Notes: generated by a model from the letters alone, not told the origin. 64,000 nucleotides of DNA from Klebsormidium nitens (GCA_000708835.1 DF236970.1:248001-312000); one strand, 5' to 3'. Positions 25,401 to 38,500 are shown, counted from the first letter of the stretch. Numbers and translations are program-made.

Positions 25401-28400
25401 AAATTCCAGCAGACTTTGCAATTTTCCCCGCCACCATTCAAGAGCGTGCACATCCGCAATTCCGCCTTTGTAGCTTCGACTGTGCGCGCAGCGACGGCTA
25501 ACCTGGGCTTTATGTGTCGGATCCACCACGTTGCCAAGAACTCCGCGCGCAGATGAGGCTGCAGCATAAAGAACGCGTCAACAATCGACCAGCATATGGT
25601 CCACCAGTGGGGACGGTAACAAGACATCGGTAATTCAGGAGATAGAATCCAGAGGGCTGCCACGATGACTTTGTCCATACTCGTTCACTTCTTCGTGAAC
25701 ACTGCTTGACAAGTTCAAGACGACCGACATCTCAAAAATGGGTGCAGTCGACACGGCGTGAACAGATAATGCGTACAGAATGCAACCCCGGAGACGTACC
25801 GGTAGCTCGTTGAACATCTCCTCTTCGTTGTACCGGTAAATCTTGCTCTCCCAGATGGTAGCAAGCTGCTGCGTCTGTGTAGAAGCAGTAATTACAGAAA
25901 AAGTGTCACAACGATTTATAAGACCTCCGAGAAATGAAACGCAGTGGCTTGACGACAACCGTCCGAATCAGACAAAAGCTGATTCTATACATGATAGAAC
26001 CTTTAGGCTAAAAGCCTTAAAGCAGCTCTTAGAAAGAACCTGATGAGACAAATGGTTGGCGGGGCTGGTGCAAACCTTCTGAAAGATGGATTCAAAGAGC
26101 TTACCATCCGTACTGCGAGCATCTCTGGCAGCTTCTCGCGTTCTACCACCCTGTGAACAGGAGGACAGACTTGTGTCATGAACAAAGGCGTGGCAAAAGC
26201 ACACTGGCAAAACATTCGGTCAACTATTCGACGACAAAAGCATGGTGCAGGAATGCTTTTCCAAAGAGAGGCTGCTGAGGGAAAGTAACCAGTGTTTATA
26301 TGTATCGGCGCACTCCTATTTCCCGTCGGCCATTGAGTGACGCAATTTCTGTGCATACTGTATCATCACTCGGAGGTTCGAAGGTTTGCTGCAACAAAGG
26401 CGAGTTACTCGCCGCTCACCTGTGTAAGACGTCGAAGCGCTCCCTCAGCTGCATCCGTCTCTCAGACCGCGTGAAGACGAGCGACGTGATCTTACCGACC
26501 ACGTAACCCAGGCAGATCGCAGAGATGGCGCCGTTGAAAATGGCCCAAATGCGCTCTGGGGCTGCGCCTGAGGGGTGGAGGTCGCCGTACCCGACCTTAC
26601 GACCGGAAACCAGTATGGAGTGCGTCAGACAATGAAAGCTTTGCCAGGCCAGGCACAAACAACGGGAATCGTTCACGAAGACGCTAGCAAAGAAGCGACT
26701 GGCAAGCATCACAGAACGACCTGCGAAGGTGTAATGGGAGAGAAAAGTTGCAGACCCAAAGGTACAATTGAATACCTCTGGTTCTTCGCGAACACAGCTA
26801 ACCGGGAAAGAGTGCTATGACGACGCCAAATAGCGGCAGCAGTATCGACTTAAGAACAGGCTGTACAGTACCAGCGGTCATGCAAAGGGGATTTTTTGAT
26901 CCGCAAATGGCTGTAAACCCCTGAACAGTGCGTATTGCCACCAGGCAGCCCTACATTGAGCAGTTGACAAAAAACGTCACTCAAAACCACTGAAAAGCAG
27001 GGCACTCACAGAGGCAAACGAAACGACGAGGAAGTAGAGCACGGCGAGGTAGGTGATTTCCGGAGGCGCCACTTGGAGCGGCCTGTCGACTCCGTTGTCG
27101 TCCCAGGTAGCAAGCTCGGCGAAGTTGTTGGGAGTGTGCTCATGCTGGACTATGTACCAGAAGACGCACCCGGACAGGTGGCAGTAAAAGAAGATCTGCA
27201 ATAAACCGCGAGGACACCATAAGAGAAGTGAGACCATCCGGATCCGCTGCATCAGTTGCTGTTGCAAGAGGGGTTCAATCTGAGGAGTGGTACTACATTC
27301 CAGGTAGAACGAGAATCAAGTGGCAGTCTCGATTTATGCAGAATTTCTTGGATCGACGGCGGGGAAGAGTACAGTCAACGTTCAACAAGTATACACGTCT
27401 CACGTTCGCGGATTGCTTATGATCGAAGGCGTCACAGCCATCAATGGAGCGGGTTGGAGCTTATTGAACGAGAGGAAAAGACTTTTTGTTGAATGATTAC
27501 TCCTGATCGCCAATGACTGAAACTGCTGCCGACTGCAAAATGAGCTCGACAGGGCCTCGAAAAGTGCGAAAAGGATCTTCAAGCCTGGGCTGTTCAGTGT
27601 GACTTGCTTACGAAGATTATGGTGGTGAACAGGGAAATAATCTCGTCTTGGCTCTGGCTGAAGAACCTTCTGAGCTGGCTCCGTGCTCGCCAGAAGCGCG
27701 GCAATCGTAGCAACTTCAGCAGCATGAAGAACTGCAAGTGTCAACATGTAGCGTCAGTCTGGAATCCGTGCCTGTGTCTAGTTCCAAAAATGCACATGCA
27801 CAAGACACTGACGCGTTATGCGAGGCTCAACGAGAGGGCCCTATCATCATTTCAAAAGAGCGAAGACTCCGGTTGACCCGGAAGCCCGGCAGATCAAGAA
27901 TTGAAAGTGGACGTTTACAGTACTGCTGTTTTGAAGATCCAAATTAGACTGAATGACGTCAGACAGGGAAGCTGCCAGCGAGAGTTCCCAAATCATCAGG
28001 CAAACCATCCCTAGGCAGATGAGAATCGGCAAAGTCCCGGAGTCTGCAAGACGAAGCACGACATCCACAGCCAAAGTGAAAAAGGTTTTCATAAACGGCA
28101 GCAAACGAATCGCTTTACTCCAACATAGTGGCAGAGGATCCGATGGTAAGTCCTCCGTTCACGGCCCTCTGGCAAGCTGACGCACTTACTTGCAAGCTCC
28201 AAGGACGGTTAGGTTTGATGTATGCGAAGACGATGTCGAAAGGAAAGCTGGAGGCGAAGTCTACAAAGAACCTGCAAAATAGCTCCACATGAACGGCTGG
28301 TTCGAGCAACGCCACATGCTGTCAGTTGGCACTCCTTCTTGTGCAACGAACTTTAGCTTCTGAAGCATCTCATATGAGCTGTCAGTAAAGATGAACAAAG

Positions 28401-30223
28401 CACGACTTCGCACACTCCTCGCAACACATTCGGACGCTTACCAGTGCGTAAAGTAGTGCCACGCAACCCTTCGCCCGTCCATAACGGTGTTGGGAATGGC
28501 ACCCCCGAGTTCAATCATGCGTTTCTGAGCGCTGGCAGGCAACTTGGTGCCAGAGAAATACCCGACCTGAATGATGGACAAAGATAATCCACACGTTAAT
28601 TCACTGATAGAGCAGCTTTTGAGTGCCAGCAGCAGTCCAAACATTTTGAGTGGTCGAAGAGTTGCTAGGCTCAGGGACACCCTTCGAAAACGCAGGAGAT
28701 TCTTCGAAGCAGGCGCGTTACAGACGGCACAGCTGGTCAGGCAAACCGACACATGCGGAGGGGAGTCTGAGACCGCTCGACACTGGCAGAAAGACACCCA
28801 AGGATTTCATGCGAAACTAGCCGCATCCATCATAACAAAGCGGATCAAGCTGAGGCATCCACGTGTTATTTCTATTTGATGCACATTATGTGCTGAGGTA
28901 AGACAGTCTAGCACTCACCCGAAATTGGATCACGCAATCGACATAGTACATCGCATCCACCGCTGTCTCAAAGTATAGCCATGCCTTTTGTGGTGTCTGA
29001 TCAAACCCGATCTGGTAGGTTACCGAGAACTGCGTGCACAAAGAAAGTTGTTCTGGCAACGTTAGATTTCTGCAGAGAATACCGCACTTAGCAAGATAGT
29101 GGGTGATCGAGTCTGTGCTTGACGCTCCTCTTGCTTGCAGGCTTTGCACAACAAGCACAATTACTAAAGTAGTAGGAAATCGTTTGCAGTTCTCAGGTTT
29201 TTTACAAAACTCACCAGAGAGTACAGCACGAGCAGGCCGAAGATCAGGTTCTCGATAGCCATGAAATGAGACAGGGGGTGCATGACTGGGAAGACCCTGT
29301 CCAGTAGCTTCCCAGCCCTCTGCAAGAATCGGTCAGAGGAGGCTGGTGGTGTAGCCCCGTGAGCGCCTGCAAAGCCTTGGACCTCGAAGACGCTCTTAGT
29401 GCTAGGAGCAGATTCATCTTGCTTTGACTCGAAGTAACGCCGGTAAGGTCGCACATCCTTTGGCCCTGTGAGAAGGGATCAGACAGATCAATGGTAGTTC
29501 GAATTCCCTACCATTCTGAAAATATACCAAAATGATATTTATATTCATCGCATCTTCCAATTATTTCTGCGTCAGATCACGTGCGGAACAACTTCTCAAG
29601 GTAGTTGATGCGGGAAGCAGCATCTGCTCTTGACAACAAGACAGCTGAAAAAGGACTGCAGATGCTCAAGTAAACCGCTGCTGACTGTCCCATAGAGCCT
29701 TACCTTCTGGATCCCACTCAGTTGGAGAAGAGAGAATACTGCTGGCGTGCCTGTCCCGACTATGCACTGTTAAGTTAGCCTCACTATCTGATGCAAAAGA
29801 CTTGAGAGTCTCCTTCTGACTTTCTGTATTTCCACGATCCTTGGTCCGGGTGCCTTCTTGGTCATCTGCTCTGTTGCCGCGATTCGTATCAGTTTCTGTT
29901 TTGTATTGCCCTCGTTTCCTACTTCTGCTCCCTTTTCTTCTCCTCTGCCTCCCATCTGGCATCAACTGTCCCTTGCTCAAAGTCGGGCCCAATGCCGACT
30001 CCACATTTCTAGACTCTTTCGCTGGTGGACCTTCTTGACCCTCGGCGGAAGACTGTCTGATTTCTTGATCAGTCTGTTCCTCTTCATTTCGTTGGAGGCT
30101 GGCCCTGTGTCTTTGATGAAGACCAGCAGGATTCTGGGTGCACTGATCCTCTTGGGTGGCCATCGCACCTCCACTTGTTTCATCAGGTTCAGTCACAAGT
30201 TCCCTTGGAGATGCTGCATCCAT
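22482..30223 (-). CDS. Voltage-gated potassium channel with cyclic-nucleotide-binding domain
   Basis: Fifteen minus-strand exons join in phase into an 830-residue protein: 30223-29704, 29465-29215, 29029-28919, 28566-28442, 28271-28190, 27731-27612, 27195-27010, 26595-26420, 26150-26105, 25868-25800, 25558-25503, 24987-24792, 24317-24160, 23428-23212 and 22661-22482. A hydrophilic N-terminus of about 200 residues is followed by S1 (ENLIFGLLVLYSL), S2 (AVDAMYYVDCVIQFR), S3 (FFVDFASSFPFDIVF), a basic S4 (LLKLLRLPRFWRARSQLRRF), S5 (FFYCHLSGCVFWYI), the pore helix and the filter ASVGYGDLHPS, split by an intron just before VGYGD. A C-linker (VLHRVVEREKLP, MFNELPPHLRAEF) leads to the CNBD (LSPPGDYVVREGQ, LYVVWKGHLVI, GAGTIIGERAL). 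GYGD implies K+ selectivity at a membrane. The CNBD contains an extra acidic, Ser-rich stretch of about 90 residues. There is no ankyrin or KHA tail, unlike the gene at the left end. The intron before the filter has an unusual AAG acceptor. KAT/AKT versus EAG class is undecided. Confidence 0.92.
23489..23575 (-). repeat. Tandem partial copy of a channel exon start
   Basis: The plus-strand sequence at 23489-23575 repeats 23388-23460: both hold GTGCTTAGTCCTGCGCAGAT and near-identical flanks through to AAAGCTTAA. The lower copy contains the true acceptor and first codons of the channel exon 23428-23212; the upper one is a diverged duplicate upstream of it in the same intron. Confidence 0.8.
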
Positions 30224-31749
30224 TTGGCAAGAGAATCAACGATGCCTACTTCCTTGATGAAACTATTGAACAAGCAAACTGTCCCTGGTCCGTCACGGGA
30301 TATTTGACTGTTGCTATGGCATGGGAGGGAGCCAAGGAATCAACTGCAGAGAAGTAGATGAAGTATGAGGCTGATTCAAAACTGCCTGCCAGCAGTGTAG
30401 CCGAAATTGCATTCAACGAGGTGTCAGGAACAGCCTTGACAAGATCCTGTCCCAGGAAAGCTTTGTGAGTCTTCCACACAGCTCACCTTCCTGCTTACAG
30501 CACATAATGTATCAATTGAGAGCCTGTTCAAATCTTGACTCTTCAAAAAAGAGCTAAAACATGTCGAATCCATGATGAATTTTGTCTACCCAAATCTATG
30601 GAGCAGATGTCCTTTCACATTCATGGAAGCTGACTGGCGCACCTAACTTTTTAATATTGAATGTTCTGTCTTTAGCAACCTTTCCGAACAAGCTGATGAA
30701 ACCGGTTTGTCAACATTGGGGGCACCATCAGCAGGCTTTTCTAGCTTCGTTGTCAGCACGGAGCAAAAACATGCAATTGAACGGATGCAGCTTCAACCTG
30801 CTTAGCCGTGCAATGAAGGTTCAATGAGGCGAACACGGAATGCCATTCAAACCGAAGCCATTGATGAGGGGTCAGGAACGATACACATTGTCAGCTTACC
30901 AGGCCCCGAACGATGACGCCTGAGGGCAGCTCGCTTCAGGCCATTCAGGCCCACGCTCCCGCAGTTGAGTGGAGAGCAGCTTGTGCAGCAGACTTCAGAA
31001 GCTGCCCTTCTTCCTGCTTGACGTGAACAGTGAACACGCTGAAGGGGGACTCAGATTCGGAAGCAGGGCGGCGCCATTTCTGCATCCTGAGCAGTGGCCC
31101 CGGGACGCGGACGTTGCTGACTGGCATGGCGAGTCGCGACTGGACAAGTGGCGACCTTGGGAGGCAACGACATCACGCCACGTGTTAATATCTGATGGAT
31201 CACTCGGACATGGACGCCGACTGCGGACGAAGTCGACGCGCGCTGGCTCTTCTCAGCTTCCCGGACGGTCCGCACTCGAGGCGGCCTCAGGGCCGGGCGG
31301 CCCGGGGCGTGTGCGGTCGCGCGGCCGCGGAGTTGAGCCATGTGCGCGGCCCGAAACCTGGTTCCTTGCTATTCTGACCGTATCATTCATATTTCATGCA
31401 AGATCAAGCAACCACCAAGCAACATTTAGTCCTCGACCAACTTGAGGAAAAAGCGCGAGAGCCTAAAGACTTTGAGTACGCTCTTTCCAAATGAGCATGA
31501 GTGAGCCGCCTTTGCATGTCTTAGCTGGTCCATCTTGTAAACGAGCAATCAAATTTGCATTTCAATTGGTTCAAAAGTCCCGCCAGTTTCACCCCAAACT
31601 AGACCGATAAGCTCGCATCAGGTCGCTATAGTTGCAATCAAGCCGCCGGGCTCTCATCGAACATGCCGATTGGTGTTAGCGCCAAGCTATTGCATGCTGA
31701 TGATGTACGAGTCAACCAGCACTCTACCTGGCCGGGCCCGCCAACCGTC
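30224..31749. other. Intergenic with a GC-rich patch, no supported gene
   Basis: This holds the 5' flank of the K+ channel gene and the 3' end of the PSTK-like gene. A GC-rich stretch at about 31190-31345 resembles a CpG-rich promoter or an isolated first exon, but I could not connect any frame to a downstream exon. Confidence 0.4.
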
Positions 31750-34700
31750 TCACACTGAAGGATAAGCGCTTACAATTTGTGCTCCGTGAATCCTGTAACC
31801 GAAATTGGGTACACGTACAAGCTTCCGAGAAGGTAGTGGCAAGTAGGAGAAACCGGGAGATCCACGAAGTCTACCAGAACACGATCCTTGAATACGTCTT
31901 TGACGCCCGCATAAGCTCTCAAACCAGTCTCCTGCTTTAGCGGCTAGAACTTCAATGGTCTGAAAGCTTCCGCCGTGATCCATATTATCGCACATTTCTA
32001 AACCGTCTCCACATTCATACTTAAACAGCTCTTCCTGTAACACTCGAATTGAGCGCATCGGATTTGGAATATCCTTTTTTGAACCTGCTTCTAGAATTTG
32101 CTCGTTGTGAATCAGACGTACGGCCGTCATGAGTTGCTTTCTAGCACGGTTGAGAGGCTGGGCTAAGGTCTTCTTATCGACAATCACGTGCCGTCCGGTC
32201 TTGTCCGCATCTAGCATAGCCGAAGAAAGGGCTCGGCGAGTCCGCAGATCTAGAGCGTGAAGGATGCTGTCCGCAGTAGCAGCAACCGCGGCAGCACGCT
32301 GCAAAGAAGCAAGGAGGTAGGTCAACAAATCAATCTCTCAGGTGGAAGAGAAAAGATCGACGTAGACTCTTGGATCTCTTTCGTTCACTGGAATATGGAT
32401 CTAGTGACGTCTAGGGTGGACGAAGCCTTCGTATTCGCCAGCGGCATCAAAAGTCTTTAGCAATTTGGAGAAACGAACAAGGATTCGCAAGTACGCTGAG
32501 GACCTCTCCGCCCCCTCATGAACGCTTCAATCGAGTCAACTTCAATTCAACACCTCTTCGTCACCTAATGGACGATTCAACCAAGTCAGACCCAGCTCAA
32601 AGTCACTATGATATTCTAAGCACATGCGTTAAAAGAGAGCTAAAAGATACCAGGAAAGATCAGTATCGGTTTTCGCAACCAGGCGATACGTTTCAGTCAG
32701 GATGGACTTCAAAGTTTGTTAAAGAGTTTCGACGGACGCAAGGCAGGACAGCATAGCTTCGACTCAACAGGGAAGTCTGAATACGAAAACATTTGGTAAG
32801 ATATGGATGCGGCGCTGGGCTGGAAAGACGCGCGTTGATGGAAACCCCAACCCTCAAGTAAGTGCATCGTAACCGTATAAACCTTTCCTTCTCCCTTCCC
32901 TTGACCCACCAAGAGAAAAGTCCCGACATGACGAGTTGGCGGCATTTGTCACAACGTCCCTGAGCCCTGTCTTTGTGTATGTGAGGCGGTCAAAGACAAC
33001 AGCTTACAATCTTCAACGGAACTCTCCCACAAAGCCAAGGGGACAGGACAAGATTCGGTTCTTCCAAAGACCGACTGTTTTCCGTCCTAGGGAGTTTTCG
33101 CTTTTAAAGTCGGATAGAAACGTCTTTTTTTCGAAAGTGCGCAACGCCTCACCTTCGCCTCCTCTTCCGCTCGATCCGGCGGCTCTTCCGGTGCCTGGCC
33201 CCACGCGTCCCAGACTCTGTGCCACACTTCGGCCGCTCTCTCAGTCCTGCCACGCTCGACACTCGTGTCTATGATCACAACGGGGGCCTCCCACGTCCTG
33301 CCTTTCTGACCCCGTTCTGGAAGCGCAGATTCTCCATCACGCGCAATTCCCGCCATGCCACGCCGTGCTTCTGCTCCTTTCGAGGAGTCAGAACTGTAAT
33401 CGGCAGCTCTGTTTGTAAGGGGTCTACTCGGCCCTTGCTCTTTGCCGCCCCCAAAAAGTTCCGCTTCCCTGGATGCCCCAGGTTTCCATGTTTTGGAAGC
33501 TTCATGCGACGAAACGTCCAGAGCTGGGTTTGAAGTAGCTCGTTTCAGCTCTAATCCGTCTTTCGTCTCTGCCGGTTCCAACGATTGTGGCCCTCCTTTG
33601 AGAACATCAGGGCCCCCTTCAGTATGAACCTCTGCCCCCTCCGATTGACATACTCTGGAAGACGTTCCGGTACAACCCCCCACAAGAAATGCGCTCTGAC
33701 CAGGGGGCTCGAACGTCGCAGCCATCCGCAAAATGGACTCTTTTGGGACCTGTTTCCCAGGAGGCCGCAATGCGTTGCGAGAGAGGGACGTTTCCAGCAC
33801 GGTGGTGGCATAGAGGAAAACGATGGCCGCACGAAGCGTGCGCGCGAGCACATAGAGCTCCCGTCGCATGCTGCGGAGGTGGAAGTTGTCGTCCGCAATG
33901 ACCAGCGTCCGTTGAGCGAGGGGGCCTGCGCAAGAAGCTGATGTCAGCAAAGAACGAAAGAAGTTCTGTAACGAGTAATATAAAAGAATCGTTAGCGGAG
34001 CATCGACATGCTGTAATAACAAGCGTTTCTATCGTCTAATTTGCAGCCATGAGGAACAGTTGTTGCTTAGTCCAATCAGAAGAAAGAGCCTCTCTAAGAC
34101 TACTGACGACACACATATTGCTGTACGAAACTTCGAAGTGTTCACCTTCTTTTTCGTTCGCCTCTCTAAGCAGTTCCTCAACCTTCTGGATAGCCAGCCG
34201 CCTCGCACGTTTCCACAGCTCTGGACTGAAGCCTGCCCACTCTAGTTCTGGACTTCCCGTTGGTTCTGCCCACTCTCGCTTCAAAGTCTCCCCCGTATCC
34301 CCCCGCTCTAGTTCCGGAGTCTCCCTCCAATCCCCCTGAAGAGGCTTGACTGGAAATACCCTCGAATCGCCCCGTTCTATTTTGAAGGAAGCCCCCTGCA
34401 ATGTCAACTGCTCTACCTCCGGACTTTCCCGCAGTTCTCCCCTCTTTGGTTCCAGAGTCCCCATCACCACCTGCCCTGGTCCTGGAGCCCCGCTCAATTC
34501 TGCCCGCTCTAGTTCTGAGTTTCCCATCAGTTCCTTATTGATGTAGTGGTCAAAACAAACATGAAAGGCCTTGATAGGAGCACCTGCAACAAGGGGATAA
34601 GATGTTGTCCGTAAGGGCTGAACAGAAGAATCACACATGCCAGCCACCGCATGGCATACTCTGCTTTGCACTCGATCAGCAGGGACGGAATGGCAGTAAA

Positions 34701-34960
34701 ATTGCAAAGCAGGACTTGGGGCTTCATAACAGGCCTGGCTCATTGTGTCCTATACATGAATGACCAAGGAGGCAGCAAGGCAGGCACCCTTGCTTGTGAA
34801 CAGCCGACCAAACAGGGTGGTCAAAAGTCCTGTACTTGAAAGAGAGCTCAAACTTACCACTTTGTACAAGGTGATCGAGCACCGCCTGCGCCAGAGACGT
34901 CTTTCCCACGGCCGGCAGCCCACACAGGACGAGCAGACAGGCAGGGCTCCGACCGTCCAT
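31750..34960 (-). CDS. PSTK: L-seryl-tRNA(Sec) kinase-like protein
   Basis: PSTK phosphorylates seryl-tRNA(Sec), the step before selenocysteine formation in archaea and eukaryotes. Four minus-strand exons are inferred: 34960-34858, 34583 to about 34104, 33925-33153 and 32298-31750. The first starts MDGRSPACLLVLCGLPAVGKTSLA, a P-loop at the very N-terminus. The second continues KAFHVCFDHYI (family V..isFDD). The third has LVIADDNFHLRSMRRELYVLAR, the PSTK signature, with SLSRNALRP after it and WEAPVVIIDT later. The fourth has ILHALDLRTRRALSS and LNRARKQLM, as in PSTK C-termini. The donor of exon 2 is my weakest border (chosen to give phase 1). The predicted 634 residues far exceed the usual 350 or so because of charged, Pro/Glu-rich insertions in exons 2 and 3. 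KTI12 is the nearest alternative, but the DDNxxxRSMRxE motif favours PSTK. Confidence 0.82.
34200..34550 (-). repeat. Degenerate coding repeat inside the PSTK-like gene
   Basis: The second exon encodes a run of imperfect units built on x-E-L-E-R/W-x-(E/G)-x-x-G/E (SELERAELSG, EPKRGELRESP, TPELERGDTG, SPELEWAGFSP). At DNA level the plus strand repeats variants of CTCTAGTTCTGGA. It reads as a recently expanded, acidic, disordered loop within a kinase fold. Confidence 0.65.
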
Positions 34961-35554
34961 CCCGTCAATTTCGTTTTGCCTGCTACGACAAGTGGCTACA
35001 TGACATAATTGCGTATGGGCCTTTCCTGCCGCTGCCGCTTAGCATTCCCCTGTGATGGAAGACTCTCGGCCTTTGGGCTCCAGCAACTACGCCGCCCTCA
35101 GCCGAATCTCTCCTCACGCTACATTGCACATAAACTTAAAGCTCCCTCATGGTTTGCTGGCACGACTTCAGATAACCTGCTTTGACTCAGGGCTGGGACT
35201 GAAGGGTTAGGACCCAGGGTCAGGACCCAGGCCCAGGGTCCGTGCAGTACTGCGACCGTAGTTTCGGTATAGGTAGGAGATATTCATCTAACCCACGAGT
35301 GTATAACCTGCCTAGAGCATTTTGTGTAACCCGCCTCATAGTCAGATGCAAAGCCAAGAAATTTGGAGAGGCGGCAAGATCAGCTGGCCACAGCTGTGTG
35401 GAGAGATGAGACTCAGAGGGAAGAGAGGGAAGAGAGTGAAGCAAGAGAGCTTTCATTGAGAGTTTCGAGGGCCTTGGGTTTGCTTGCATGAGGACATCTC
35501 AGCGCGCCAGGAAAGGGGCACTCAGTAAAGGGGCACTCCTCGTCCACGGAAAGG
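34961..35554. promoter_or_regulatory. Divergent region between PSTK-like gene and membrane protein gene
   Basis: 594 bases lie between two divergent start codons and must contain both 5' leaders and promoters. A short repeat of GGGTCAGGACCCAGG type occurs at about 35210-35240. No core promoter element could be assigned with confidence. Confidence 0.4.
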
Positions 35555-38500
35555 ATGTCGAAACGGCTTTGGTCAGCGGCACTCCTGCTCATCATCTGCT
35601 GTCCTTTTGAGCTGGATGCAAGAGATGGCGGAGGCCTCGTGCTTCCAAACCTCAACACTTTTCAGCTTGTGGATGCACCCGTGGCAGGAGAATGTGACCC
35701 CCGGTTTGTGGAGAGGAAAGTGGTCGACGACGGGCGGGCCGTGTGTTTGAAACGGTGCGTTGACAGCGTTGGTTTGATTGAAGTTCGGCCTAGTCACCAT
35801 CTGCATCAGTTTGTCTGGAAGGGGCCAGCATTTGCTTTGTGTTGCTTTAACGTGTTGTGGCCAACATGAAAGGAGCGGGCAAGTTACTGGTGATTGCTCT
35901 TTGAAAACCCCTTGCCAGCGTGTATGTTGTCAAAGTGTGGATTCAGCATTATGCGTCTGTCTCAAGCTTCTCAGAAACCTGAATCAAACGCCTATCTTCT
36001 TTTATGCTTGATGGGTTTTTTGCCCCCTTCTTAGGAGCGTGGATCTCTTCACTTTTCCCCCCCTACCAAGAGCAGATTGAGTCAGCTTCCCTTGCTTGAA
36101 CACAATCTGCAGCATACCTCCTGCATACACTGGACGACTCCAGCCTCAGAACATTTCCTTCAAAATAGCCTTTTGATACATCACAGTCTTACTCAAACAG
36201 GGGAAGGGGATGGACTGAGGGCTGACAATGAGTGCCTGCGGGTTTTAAGCACGTCTTCGTACAATCGCATTGCAACAGGACTCTAAAGAACAGCTTTAAT
36301 CCATGCTGTTTTAACATCAACCTCTCCTGTTCTGTAGATGCCTCTGCTCGGGAGGGGAATGTGCCATAGAGGCCGGCTGTGAGGATTTCTTGTGCCTGCC
36401 CCCTTTCCGGAGGGCGCCCGACATGAGCAAGCGGTGCCTAGCGGACACGTCGTCGGGGGAGAACTGCACCGCGGGGGTGTTACGGAGGGTCCCTCTCGGG
36501 AGTGGCTTGGGCCAATGTTTACAGGAGTGGGTGCTTCTTCTCCTTCTCTATACTGTGCCTCGCTTTCGTGCGTGACTGCTTCTTCTAATCAGGGAGGAAA
36601 AAGTCGCAAAGGAATGTTTCCATGGTACTAGCGGAGTTGCTCCGTGGGAGAGTCGCTTTGACAAGAGTGGCGCGAGTTTACATGATTGGAGCTGTGACTC
36701 TAGTTTGGGGCCGACGGTGAAATAGCTTTGCTGGAAGCTCAGCAACTTATCACCAACCCCAGACGCCGTTTTTTGCAGTTTTCTGCCCCCTTGACCCTGC
36801 TAACTCATGTAAGCCAGCCAAAGTTGCTCTTGTGGATCTTAATCCCTGATCGTCGTTATAAACGCTGATTTGAATGTTTGTAAGGCTACATCCAGATCTC
36901 GCAAAACCGTGATTACCGAGAACTTGTACCTGTACTGGTAAAACGGTCGGGTGGGAAATGGAACCATCCTTCCTCCCCGTTATTTTTTCCCCAATTCCTT
37001 ACATACGTTCTTTCCAGCACCTCTCGCACACTCAAGAGCAGCCCTTGTTCCACCCCAGGTGCGTCTGCCCACCGGGCTTGCCCTGCTCGTTTGCGCAACC
37101 GTGCGTCGGGTCTCTGTGCGACAGCGGAGCTGTTCCGCAGCATGACGGGGTCACTTGGGAATGTGCTCGTGCTGTCGGAAGCTTCGGGTCCACAGGATGT
37201 GAGGTGAGTGTTCTAACCTTACGGGGCCCTTTCTCAAATTGGTCTCTTTGTGAGGGTGAGTGTCCTGTGCTAACCAGCACCTTGCTGATTCTACATTCCT
37301 CAACAAACGGTCCCGAGCTCATTTGGGGTTTCGAAGGGAGTCAGATCCGACTGCTCTGAGAAGAAGAGTCCACAAAAAGAAGAGGAGAAGATTGATTCAT
37401 TGATAGTCGTTCAGATTAGCAGTCCAATGTCACGTCTTGCTGGCAACTGAAAGCTTCGCTCTGTGGGCGTCTGAGAAGTGAATATTGTGGGCTTTAGTGG
37501 TTAGACTTTTACAGTTGAGGCCCTTCATTTGCATGAACAGAGCCGCGTACAAAGCGGTTGTGCAAGAGTACATCCACACGTTGTTTCAGATGATGCTTGT
37601 GCAAGGAGCCAACGCGCATGGGTCCTTAACTTGAAAGGTCCTCACCTTCTTGATCCGCTAACTTGCAGCGGTGCGATCAGGAACGATGATACATGTGCAT
37701 CTATTGAACCAGACGAGTGCTCGTTTTTACTACGAGGGTGTCAGCAGAGCCTTTAGTTTAACATACTCTTTGAATCACCTGTTCGTGTTTGTTTCGTCTA
37801 CTCCTGTATCATAGAAACGTATGCTCTTGCTTACGTCATCAAGTCGGGTCTTTCGATTCGCCGACCTTGAGCGCACTCACCAACCATCTCTTCGTCTTCG
37901 CAGGAGGGAAGTTTTGGTGGCAGCGAGCAAAATCGGGTCGCCGTGGCAAACGGGGTTTGCCATTCGAGATGCAAATGCACAACGGAGGTGAATGTGCTCT
38001 CCTCTGCTTTTACGTGTTTTCCATAGGCGTTAGATTGGCTGTTAAGTTTGAGGCCACGTATGGTGCCAACCCGTACCCATTTGTCGCACAAGCCACACTT
38101 GTGTTGGTTTTAGGAAGACGAAGCTTGGTCGAAAAGATAAAGGACGAAAGCCGAAGCACGTTCTTCTACTCCGCCCTCGGCTCCAGCTCTGGGCTAGCTT
38201 CCATCCGTCTTCACTCAGCTTGCTCGTTCTGTCCGTTCGTCCTCCTTCGGCTGCTCTCTTCCGGTGCCGTTCGTCTGAGATTCCTCTTTTTGGGTTATGC
38301 AGTCCGTTGCTCCGCTCGTTCCATTGCTCTCATTCCGTCCGTTTGTGAATCCGCCTTTTCAATGTGCAGGGGTGTTCGTATGATAACCAGGACTGCGCTC
38401 TCCTCATATGCAATCAGGGTTACTACAGCTCAGGCTTGGAGTGTCGACCTATAGACTCCACTCGCGGAGTCTTATCTTTCACAGGCGTGTTCCTCGTTCT

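Noticed and set aside
27847-28104. Hydrophobic minus-strand frame (LPILICLGMVCLMIW) resembling a transmembrane segment
   Set aside because: S3 ends in the exon 28271-28190 and joins in phase to the S4 exon at 27731; no room or phase for another segment.
31190-31380. GC-rich patch with open frames on both strands
   Set aside because: No splice-compatible neighbour or domain; kept only as an intergenic note.
33219-33941. Plus-strand frames of 60-118 codons
   Set aside because: Antisense shadows of the third exon of the PSTK-like gene.
37664-37745. Cysteine-containing frame (DDTCASIEPDEC) between exons 3 and 4 of the membrane protein gene
   Set aside because: It has a good acceptor, but its frame needs phase 2 on entry while exon 3 ends in phase 0 and exon 4 starts in phase 0. 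Perhaps a dead module.
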